Source of the DNA: Alphaproteobacteria bacterium
GTDB taxonomy: Bacteria > Pseudomonadota > Alphaproteobacteria > ATCC43930 > CGMCC-115725
DNA length: 10,051 nt
Reading direction: 5' to 3'
Assembly (NCBI GenBank): GCA_005888515.1
Contig: VAZR01000039.1
Span: 1-10,051 of the forward strand
Shown: positions 1-6,196 of the stretch, piece after piece
How positions within the stretch are numbered: position 1 is the stretch's first letter
Layout: every line of letters begins with the position of its first letter
Position numbers and translations under genes: made by a program
The notes under the pieces: generated by a model
Database searches by the model: none
What the model saw: the letters and a program-made list of their open reading frames with translations, nothing else
Told to the model about the DNA's origin: nothing

Positions 1-1113
1 GGTCATGCCGTAGACCGCGTCGCGCTCGGCGCGCGAGACCAGCCGTCCGACCATCGCATTGGCGGCCGGCAGCAGCCCGCCGATGAACAACCCGACCGCA
101 AAGCGCTCGGCGGTGAAGATCCAGTAATTGTCGGTGAAGGCCTGCGGCAGGGTTGTCACAGTGCCGCCCGCGAGGCAGATCAAGAGGACGCGGCGGTAGC
201 CGATACGGTCGCTGCGGTTGCCGAGAAACGGCGCCGAGATGACATTGGCGAGGCCGGTGATCGAAAAGGCGATGCCGGCGAGAGTCGCGAGGTTGGGCAG
301 ATTGCCGACCATCTCCTTGACGTAGAGGGTCACGATCGGCTGGACCGTGCGCACCCCGAACTGCGCCATCAGCAGCACGAAAAACAACGCCAGCAATGCC
401 GGGGTCGTGATCAGCGCGAACAGGCTGCTGAAGGTGCCGCGCCGGCCGCTGCCGAGCACCGGCCGGCTGAACTCCTCGTGCACCGCGAACCAGACGAGCC
501 CCATCGCCAGAAAGATCGTCGCCGAGGTCACGTAGAACGGCACCCGGTAGCTGCCGGTCATGTCGGCGAGGAGGCCGCCGATGATCGGTCCGACCAGCGA
601 GCCGACCAGTTGGCCGGTCGAGAGCCAGCCCAAGGAATAGCCGAGCCGGTCCTCCGGCACCTGGCTCGCCACCAGCGCGATCGCGGCGCTGGAAAATCCG
701 GCGAACACTCCCATCAGCGCGCGGAATGCGAAGAACTGCCACACATTGCCGGCGGCGCCCATCAGCGCGGTGAAGAGGCCGATCGCCAGGCTCGAGCGCA
801 GCAGCATCAATTTGCGGCCATGGCGGTCGGCGACCTGCCCCCATAAGGGCGAGGCGAAGGCCGCGACCAGCGAAGTGATGCCGTTGAGCACCCCGGCCCA
901 GATGGCGATCGCCGCCTCGCTCTCGACCCCGAGCACCGGCAGGAACAGCGGCATGATCGGGGTCAGCATCGAAAACGCGGCGGTCATCACAAACTGGATG
1001 CCGACCATGGCCCACAGCGTCTGCCGCCAATAGGCAGCCGCGCCGCCATGCGCCAGACCCTCGGCCGCGGGCGGTGCTGCGGGTTCCGCCGTATTGGGAC
1101 CCCGATCAGTCAT
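1..1113 (-). CDS. MFS drug:H+ antiporter-type exporter (C-terminus outside window)
   Basis: Major facilitator superfamily transporter of the inner membrane, probably a proton-coupled exporter of small toxic molecules (DHA1 group, MdtG-like). I translated 371 residues from the ATG at 1113 down to the window edge, so the last helices are missing. Motif A is at residues 92-101 (GQVADRHGRK) between helices 2 and 3, and is echoed in the second half at about 298-308 (GNRSDRIGYRR). A complete antiporter motif C (G-x8-G-x3-GP-x2-GG) is at residues 162-180, which is the mark of proton-coupled exporters rather than importers. About 28 polar, Pro/Ala-rich residues precede helix 1. The start has no strong ribosome-binding site but lies 24 bases after the stop of the upstream minus-strand gene, so the two are probably cotranscribed. 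The family is sure; the substrate is unknown. Confidence 0.9.
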   Translation of the reverse strand, partial: MTDRGPNTAEPAAPPAAEGLAHGGAAAYWRQTLWAMVGIQFVMTAAFSMLTPIMPLFLPVLGVESEAAIAIWAGVLNGITSLVAAFASPLWGQVADRHGRKLMLLRSSLAIGLFTALMGAAGNVWQFFAFRALMGVFAGFSSAAIALVASQVPEDRLGYSLGWLSTGQLVGSLVGPIIGGLLADMTGSYRVPFYVTSATIFLAMGLVWFAVHEEFSRPVLGSGRRGTFSSLFALITTPALLALFFVLLMAQFGVRTVQPIVTLYVKEMVGNLPNLATLAGIAFSITGLANVISAPFLGNRSDRIGYRRVLLICLAGGTVTTLPQAFTDNYWIFTAERFAVGLFIGGLLPAANAMVGRLVSRAERDAVYGMT

Positions 1114-1137
1114 CGCATCGGCACGGGTACGCGGAGA

Positions 1138-1959
1138 TCACGGTATGTGAGCCTCGCAACCGGCGCGCAGCTTCTGGTCTTCGACCTTGGCACATTGGGC
1201 TCGGTCATGCATGGCGTAGGCTAGGTTCTGAAAGCAGACATCCCGGAAAAAAACCGCGGAGCCTTCGTATGCGGGGATCGGACCGTCGTCGCGGATCTCG
1301 TCGCACAATGGCGGTTGCTGCTTCTCGACCGCGACTTCCCGCAAACAGGTGAACCGAGTGGTTCTGAATTCGATCGACCGGCAGAGTTTTTCGTCGTGGG
1401 TGCGATCGGCAAAGGCCTTCAGGCAATTGGACCGCTTCGTCACCTCGGCGAAGTCCCGGCACTGATCCGGTGTGGAGGGCGCGAGCACCGCTTGCGCGAT
1501 GGCGGCAGACCCGAGAAAGGCTACCGCGACCGCGATCCCCGCCATCTTGACGGATCGGGATCCCGAGGTTGCGACAAAGCCGATTGCCGCAAAAATGACG
1601 ACGGGAATACTCACATATGAGACGAAGATAAAGCCGACGCCGCACAGAGCGCCGGGCCGCGAGCTCAGAAAGCAGGGCAGCGTCGCGATCGCCTGGAGCA
1701 GAGACGGCGCGAACGCGACCACCGCGAAGCCCAGCCGGAAATCGGGCTGGGAACGCGGCAGCAGGACACAAACGGTAAGCAGAATGACCGCCAAATTCGC
1801 GGCCAGACCCCCGAGATAAAAATACGTTCCGAAGGAGCCGGTCGGATCCGCCAGTTGAAACACGTCGATCGCCGAGCGGAGCTGGTTGATGATTACAGCG
1901 GCTGCGATCAACGACGCGATGATCCCCAACGGGGCTATCCAGAAACGTCTCATGGTCAC
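1138..1959 (-). CDS. Five-helix membrane protein with periplasmic CX11C tandem repeats, unknown function
   Basis: I do not recognise a named family. The 273-residue product has five likely membrane helices (about residues 6-26, 47-67, 76-96, 106-130 and 138-160). Basic residues after helices 2 and 4 put the N-terminus in the cytoplasm and the C-terminus in the periplasm. The tail (167-273) is a tandem repeat with a 26-residue period. Cysteine pairs C167/C179, C193/C205, C219/C242 and C256/C268 are each CX11C, except the third, where 11 extra residues give CX22C. Successive pairs are 14 residues apart. C96 and C106 are also in a predicted periplasmic loop, so ten of eleven cysteines could form disulfides. 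The start is GTG at 1959 with GAGG ten bases upstream; an ATG at 1953 is also possible. It is first in a probable unit with the exporter. A sensor, scaffold or partner role for the tail is only a guess. Confidence 0.75.
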   Translation of the reverse strand: MTMRRFWIAPLGIIASLIAAAVIINQLRSAIDVFQLADPTGSFGTYFYLGGLAANLAVILLTVCVLLPRSQPDFRLGFAVVAFAPSLLQAIATLPCFLSSRPGALCGVGFIFVSYVSIPVVIFAAIGFVATSGSRSVKMAGIAVAVAFLGSAAIAQAVLAPSTPDQCRDFAEVTKRSNCLKAFADRTHDEKLCRSIEFRTTRFTCLREVAVEKQQPPLCDEIRDDGPIPAYEGSAVFFRDVCFQNLAYAMHDRAQCAKVEDQKLRAGCEAHIP

Positions 1960-2013
1960 CTGTTGCGCCCCTCGCCGGCCTGAGCCGCCATTATTGGATC
2001 CTGCGTGGGCACC

Positions 2014-2170
2014 GTGCGTCCTTCGAGACGCACCCCTGCGGGGTGCTCCTCAGGATGAGGTAGGTTTGTGTGTGGCATTAAGGGCTTACCCTCATCCTGA
2101 GGAGCCGGCCCCTTCGAGACGCCGCCTGCGGCGGCTCCTCAGGATGAAGCCGGCGTCTCGAAGGACGTAC
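2014..2170. repeat. Composite palindromic intergenic repeat (REP-like, two full and two half units)
   Basis: Two direct copies of a 37-39 base unit lie at 2020-2058 and 2111-2147. Both start CCTTCGAGACGC, have a central hairpin around a TGC loop, and end GCTCCTCAGGATGA. Inverted half-units lie at 2088-2105 (pairs with 2045-2062) and 2153-2170 (pairs with 2014-2031), so the block can fold into a large branched structure. The central stems differ between copies (CACCCC/GGGGTG against CCGCC/GGCGG) but stay paired. From memory, repeats with CTCATCCTGAGGAGC and GTCTCGAAGG arms are common between genes in Bradyrhizobium relatives. The block lies between divergent genes, so it could separate their transcription. 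Confidence 0.85.
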
Positions 2171-2237
2171 CTCCCGCTGTCCGGTGTCAGCCACCATTGT
2201 AATGCAAGCAGTGCGCCGGCATCATCGGCGAGCGCGC

Positions 2238-2243
2238 AGGAGG
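2238..2243 (+). promoter_or_regulatory. Ribosome-binding site AGGAGG
   Basis: A perfect AGGAGG lies seven bases before the ATG at 2251. It fixes the start of the flavin monooxygenase and argues for efficient translation. Confidence 0.85.
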
Positions 2244-2250
2244 ACAGGCG

Positions 2251-3456
2251 ATGAAATTCGGGATCTTTTACGAGCTGCAATTGCCGCGGCCGTGGCAGCC
2301 CGGCGGCGAATTGCAGCTCTATCAGAACGCGCTAGACCAGGTCGAACTGGCCGACCGGCTCGGCTACGACTACGCCTGGGAGGTCGAGCATCACTTTCTC
2401 GAAGAATATTCGCACTCGCCGGCCCCGGAGGTGTTTCTCGCCGCCGCCAGCCAGCGCACCAAGCGCATCCGCCTCGCCCACGGCATCATGCAATTGACGA
2501 CGACCCACCCGGCGCGCTGCGCCGAGCGTATCGCCGCGCTCGACCTAGTCTCGAACGGCCGTGTCGAGTTCGGCACCGGCGAGAGCGCCAGCGTCACCGA
2601 ATTGCAGCCCTTCGGGGTCGCGTTCGACGAGAAGCGAGCGATCTGGGAGGAGGCGATCCGCGCCATCATCCCGATGTTCGGAGAGGGCGGGGTCGAGCAT
2701 CACGGCAAGTATTTCGACATGCCGCTGCGCAACGTCTTGCCGAAGCCGGTGCAGAAGCCGCATCCGCCGTTATGGGTCGCCTGCTCGCAGCTCGAGACGA
2801 TCGAGATGGCCGGCCGCCGCGGGCTCGGTGCGCTCGCCTTCCAGTTCCTGTCGGCCGATGCGGCGCATGCCTGGGTGCACGCTTATTACAACGCCTTCAC
2901 CAAGCGCCAGCAGAAGCTCGCCGATTACGTCACCAACCCCAATCTGGCGATCACCAGTTATTTCATGTGCGCCGAGACCGATGACGAGGCGCGGCGCCGC
3001 GCCGACGGCATCCCGTTCTTCCAGTTTGCGCTGCGCTTCTACGGCCAAAGCGCGATGCGCGAACGCCCGGCCCCCGGCACGGTCAATCTGTGGGACGAAT
3101 ACGAGAAATGGAAGCGCGCCAACCAGGAGGCGCATCAGCGCGCGTTATCGGGCGGGCTAATCGGGTCGCCCGAGACGCTGCGGCAGAAATTGCGCAAATT
3201 CGAGACTTCGAACATCGACTCGGTGATCCTCTTAAACCAGGCCGGCAAGAACACGCACGAGGATATCTGTGAGAGCCTCAAACTGTTCGCGCGCGAGGTC
3301 ATGCCGGAATTCCACGCCCATATCCCCGAGCACGAGGAATGGAAGGCCAAGGTGCTGGCGCGCGAGATCGAGCTCGAAGAGATCGACACCCAACCGTTCC
3401 GCGACCGCTACGGCCCCAATTCGGTGCAGCTCACCCCGGCCCAAGCGGCAGAATAA
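2251..3456 (+). CDS. Luciferase-like (LLM class) flavin-dependent monooxygenase
   Basis: A 401-residue cytoplasmic oxidoreductase of the bacterial luciferase-like superfamily, predicted to use reduced flavin and O2 on a small organic substrate. The N-terminal barrel strand MKFGIFYELQ, the EHHF motif at residues 46-49 and the strand FGTGES are typical of the LuxA-like branch. Near the C-terminus, GSPETLRQKLRKFE is the usual late helix of this family. The length is normal and I see no internal break. It is divergent from the CX11C-repeat gene and is followed by a large terminator-like inverted repeat, so it is probably monocistronic. Its last 18 codons recur in diverged form at 3650-3706. The nearby TRAP transporter suggests an imported organic acid or xenobiotic as substrate, but the sequence does not identify it. 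Confidence 0.9.
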   Translation: MKFGIFYELQLPRPWQPGGELQLYQNALDQVELADRLGYDYAWEVEHHFLEEYSHSPAPEVFLAAASQRTKRIRLAHGIMQLTTTHPARCAERIAALDLVSNGRVEFGTGESASVTELQPFGVAFDEKRAIWEEAIRAIIPMFGEGGVEHHGKYFDMPLRNVLPKPVQKPHPPLWVACSQLETIEMAGRRGLGALAFQFLSADAAHAWVHAYYNAFTKRQQKLADYVTNPNLAITSYFMCAETDDEARRRADGIPFFQFALRFYGQSAMRERPAPGTVNLWDEYEKWKRANQEAHQRALSGGLIGSPETLRQKLRKFETSNIDSVILLNQAGKNTHEDICESLKLFAREVMPEFHAHIPEHEEWKAKVLAREIELEEIDTQPFRDRYGPNSVQLTPAQAAE

Positions 3457-3464
3457 AAAGTTTT

Positions 3465-3539
3465 ATTCACAACGAGACAGCGAGGCAGTGAGATGCCGAG
3501 GGGCGGGCATCTCGCCGTCTCGCTGTTTCATTGTGAAAT
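3465..3539. terminator. Long imperfect inverted repeat, probable bidirectional terminator
   Basis: Arms at about 3465-3497 and 3504-3539 pair over roughly 30 bases with a few mismatches (CACAACGAGACAGCGAG against CTCGCTGTTTCATTGTG) around a short G-rich loop. It starts nine bases after the monooxygenase stop, and on the other side abuts the stop of the lactate permease remnant. That placement fits a shared terminator between two convergent genes, one of which is now mostly gone. There is no clean T-run after the stem on the plus strand, but AAAAAGTTTTATT upstream would give a U-rich tail when read on the minus strand. Confidence 0.6.
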
Positions 3540-3656
3540 TCATTTCACGATCATGCCGGTGAAGACGTAGGCCTGCAGCATCACCAAAACGCCGACCAGG
3601 CAGGCCAGCACGATCGAGTGCCGGAAGACATAGCGCCGGATCGAGCCTTCGTGGCC
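3540..3656 (-). pseudogene. lldP: C-terminal remnant of L-lactate permease
   Basis: Reading the minus strand to the TGA at 3540-3542 gives about 38 residues containing GHEGSIRRYVFRHSIV, LACLVGVLVMLQAYVF and TGMIVK. From memory this matches the extreme C-terminus of LldP/LctP lactate permeases (E. coli pattern GKES...FR...KHSL...C.VGV...LQAYV.T.MI), including the last helix and the stop. Intact members are about 550 residues, so over 90% is missing. The frame is open up to about 3656, where the sequence changes to a plus-strand copy of the monooxygenase tail. It must be nonfunctional. It shows that a lactate permease once stood convergent to the monooxygenase. Confidence 0.75.
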
Positions 3657-3706
3657 GCTACGGCTCCAATTCGGTGCAGCTCACCCCGGCCCAGGCGGCG
3701 GAGTAA
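3650..3706 (+). pseudogene. Remnant of a second luciferase-like monooxygenase (3' end only)
   Basis: This stretch repeats the last 18 codons and stop of the intact monooxygenase (3400-3456) at an offset of exactly 250 bases. It reads RYGSNSVQLTPAQAAE then TAA. Of six base differences, four are at silent third positions (CGC/CGT, CAA/CAG, GCA/GCG, GAA/GAG) and two change the residue. That pattern suggests a paralog that had diverged under selection, rather than a fresh duplication. Everything upstream of the tail is replaced by the lactate permease remnant. There is no start codon and no function is expected. Confidence 0.75.
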
Positions 3707-3794
3707 TCTCACCGCTCCGTGAAGACATGCCGCTCTGAATCCGGCTTGTATTCGGGCCGCGAACGCCCGTAGTCTCGCGCGCAATTGGGCATCG

Positions 3795-3820
3795 TCGCTG
3801 CCTAAACTAAAGGGCAGCGA
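3795..3820 (+). promoter_or_regulatory. Leader hairpin before the TRAP binding-protein gene
   Basis: A perfect 8-base stem (TCGCTGCC / GGCAGCGA) with a 10-base loop lies just upstream of the GGGAGG ribosome-binding site at about 3831-3836 and the ATG at 3843. It could stabilise the transcript or control translation. No promoter elements are convincing here. Confidence 0.35.
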
Positions 3821-3842
3821 AATAAAACTTGGGGAGGATTCC

Positions 3843-4873
3843 ATGCGGGACGAGTACGTCAAGCGGCCGGCAACCCGCCGCCGTGTGTTCCAGATCGGCG
3901 CGGTCGCCGGCGCCGCGATCGCGGCGCCGCGGATCCGCGATGCCAACGCCGCCGAGACGACGGTCTGGAAGGTTCAGACCTCCTGGCCGGCCGGCATCGG
4001 GCTCAATACGTTCAAGGAATGGTGCGGCACGATCAAGGAGAAAACCGGCGGCGAACTTGAGTTCAAACCCTTTGCCGCCAAGGAGGTTGTCGGCGATTTC
4101 GAGCTGATCGACGGCGTCAAGAACGGCGTCCTCGAAGCGATGAACTCGTTCACGCTGTACTGGGCCGGCAAAATCCCCGCCACCGCCTTTCTCTCGTCCT
4201 ATCTGATGGGGCTGCGCTACCCGCATGAATGGGATGTGTTCTTCTTCAGCAATGGCGGGTTGCAGGCGGCGCGCGACGTGTTCGCCAAGCAGGGGCTGTA
4301 TTATGTCGGCCGGATTCATCACGGCCCGAACATCATCCATTCGAAAAAGCCGATCCGCTCGATCGAGGATTTCAGGGATCTGAAATTGCGCGTTCCCGGC
4401 GGCATGATCGCCGAAGGGTTTGCGGCAATCGGCGCCAAGACGACCCTGCTGCCCGGCGGCGAGGTCTTCTCGGCGCTCGAAAAGGGTACGATCGAGGCGG
4501 CCGACTACACCGGCCCTGCGGTCAACTGGGATCTCGGCTTCCAGCAGGTCACAAAGTACATCTGGATGGGGCCGCGCGGGCTCGAATCGATCTATCAGCC
4601 GGTCGATCTGATGGATTTCTGCGTCGGCATGAACCACTGGAACAAGCTGTCGCGGCCTGGGGCAAGTTCGAGAAGGCCGGCACCGAGGTCAACCGCCTGC
4701 CGGTCGAGGATCTGGAGAAGTTTCAGCGCGCGGCGGTGCCGATCTGGTTCAAATGGGCCAACAAGGACAAGGACGCGGCGCGCATCTTCAAGCTCCAGCT
4801 CGACGTCATGCAGTCGCCGACCTTCGGCTACGTCGAGCCCGACATGTACAAGGGCCTGAAGATCGATCTCTGA
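3843..4873 (+). pseudogene. dctP: TRAP transporter periplasmic solute-binding protein, frameshifted with internal loss
   Basis: DctP-family receptor that should capture a solute in the periplasm and deliver it to the DctQM permease. The N-terminus has a Tat-type signal (R13-R14-V-F, hydrophobic 18-28, ANA cleavage site near 36). The body has TRAP hallmarks: FELIDGVKNG, KLRVPGG with the ligand-binding Arg at about 183, and LPGGEVFSALEKGTIEAADY near 204-222. The first frame is convincing up to WNKL near 4650. It then runs into unrelated sequence, while the family resemblance resumes one frame back as AAWGKFEKAGTEVNRLP and ends at the TGA at 4871-4873. Comparison with remembered homologs suggests about 28 residues (roughly 85 bases) are missing at the junction, including a conserved helix. 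As read the product would be nonfunctional. It has a good GGGAGG site and heads the TRAP cluster. The DctP subfamily resembles 2-oxoacid/lactate-type receptors, but the ligand is not certain. Confidence 0.85.
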
Positions 4874-4899
4874 CCCGGACTCGCTTGGCGCTGTTCCAT

Positions 4900-4930
4900 A
4901 GCTGTCCAGTTTAGGCTGAGCAGGACAGCT
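4900..4930 (+). terminator. Hairpin between binding-protein and permease genes
   Basis: AGCTGTCC (4900-4907) pairs perfectly with GGACAGCT (4923-4930) around a 15-base loop, 26 bases after the binding-protein stop. No T-run follows. In transport operons a hairpin here often stabilises the binding-protein message or attenuates transcription into the permease genes; that role is inferred. Confidence 0.4.
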
Positions 4931-4975
4931 GACCGCGGAGTTTGCACCAAATTGCCATCGAAAAAATCGCCCCTT

Positions 4976-5064
4976 GACCGGGCTTGTCCCGGTCATCCAC
5001 GACTTGAAGGCGTCCCGAACCGTGGCACGGAAGACGTGGATGCCCGGCACAAGGCCGGGCACGG
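4976..5064. repeat. Palindromic intergenic repeat (GATGCCCGG/CCGGGCAC type)
   Basis: The outer arms GACCGGGCTTGTCCCGGTC plus CATCCACG (from 4976) pair with CGTGGATG plus CCCGGCACAAGGCCGGGCAC (to about 5061). Each arm also contains its own small hairpin, GACCGGG/CCCGGTC and GCCCGGC/GCCGGGC. Repeats of this form, with CATCCACG and CGTGGATG next to CCCGG palindromes, are common between genes in Bradyrhizobium-like genomes (from memory). It fills much of the 280-base gap between the binding-protein and small-subunit genes. Confidence 0.8.
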
Positions 5065-5153
5065 GGTAGCTGAGGCTTGCAGACTTCCGGGCAGTTGGAT
5101 GAGGGCGCCATACGGCAGCCTTCCCCGGCTGACCCGAACAAGGTGCGGCACGC

Positions 5154-6193
5154 ATGCCTAGCCTCTATTTTGTGCTGCCGCATTGGCTGTACTGGGGGAC
5201 GCTGATCGTCTTCCCGGAGATCGCCTGGTATCTGGTGGCGCGGCAGCGCCGCCTTGGCGAACCCAGAGGGCCATCGCTGTTTATTGCCTACCTGCTGTGG
5301 CTCTGCGCCGGGTTTTTCGGCCTCCACCGGTTTTATCTGAAGAGCCTGTGGGGTCTGGTCTTCATCCCGGTTTTTCTCGGCATTCTCTACGTCAATGGCG
5401 ATATACGCGACGCGCGCGAGGATGTGTCGCGCACCCGCGCCGCGCTGGAAAGCGCGCAGCTCGAGACGCGGCGAGCGCAGCCGCTGCCCGGGGCCGAGCC
5501 GTCGCCGACGGCCGCCGAGCGGTTCACCAAGGCGCAGGCAGGCGAAACTCATGCCCGGGCCGATTTCAACGCGATGGTGGCCGAGCTCGGCACGGCTCGC
5601 ACGCGGCCGCGCTTCCCGAAGTCGTGGTGCCCGATATCCCGCCGATCGGCACCGCCGAAGACCCGACCTTGGGCTTTCACACGCGGTTCACCGATGCGAT
5701 CGAATGGGTCAATGTGCGGGTTGGCGAGTTTGTCGCCTATTGGGCGGTGCTCTCGGTCTTCGCCTATTACTACGAAGTGATCGCCCGCTTCGCCTTCAAT
5801 TCGCCGACCAATTGGGTGCATGAGAGCATGTTCCTGATGTACGGCATGCAATACATGCTCGCCGGCGCCTACGCTTATCACGCCGACCAGCACGTGCGCG
5901 TCGATGTCATCTATGTGAAATTCTCGGCCCGCGGCAGAGCGATCGCCGACATCTTCACCTCGCTGTTCTTCTTCATTTTCGTCCTGACGCTGCTGTGGAC
6001 CGGCAGCAAATTTGCCCTCGACGCGATCGGCAATTCGGAGGTGTCCTTCACCGAATGGGGTGTGCAGTACTGGCCGGTCAAGTTGATGATCCCGATCGGC
6101 GCGGCGCTGCTGGCATTGCAGGGCTTGGCAAGGCTGATCAAGGACATCGTGTTCGTGATGCAACCCCGCTCCCCCTCTCGCTTGGCGGCGTGA
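5154..6193 (+). pseudogene. dctQ: TRAP small permease subunit with TM2-like N-terminal extension, frameshifted
   Basis: The DctQ-type small subunit works with DctM in solute uptake. The first frame starts at ATG 5154 (AAGGTG eight bases upstream). It gives a three-helix N-terminal domain (about residues 10-28, 43-62, 65-82) with the TM2-domain motif GFFGLHRFYL, then a charged, probably coiled-coil stretch (about 84-146). Between about 5590 and 5612 the protein logic moves to the frame one base back, which continues ALPEVVVPDIPP and then the four-helix DctQ domain (about 5700-6160), including FAFNSPTNWVHE and YHADQHVRVDV. A single lost base would explain this; there is no slippery heptamer. 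Repaired, it would be about 345 residues, roughly twice a classic DctQ because of the extension. Its stop is three bases before the dctM start. It could be a real lesion or a sequencing error. Confidence 0.82.
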
Positions 6194-6196
6194 GCG

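Noticed and set aside
3785..3813. Possible sigma-70 promoter (TTGGGC with TAAAGG) before the TRAP genes
   Set aside because: The boxes are poor matches and overlap the leader hairpin; not better than chance.
3581..3946. Minus-strand frame spanning the scar region
   Set aside because: It is in a different frame from the lactate permease remnant and reads antisense through the monooxygenase tail and the binding-protein start.
3807..4637. Long minus-strand frame (276 residues) opposite the TRAP binding protein
   Set aside because: It mirrors the codon pattern of the plus-strand gene, has no ribosome-binding site and no family resemblance.
5588..5615. Programmed -1 frameshifting in the small-subunit gene
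   Set aside because: No X-XXY-YYZ slippery sequence or clear downstream stimulatory structure is visible; a lost base is simpler.
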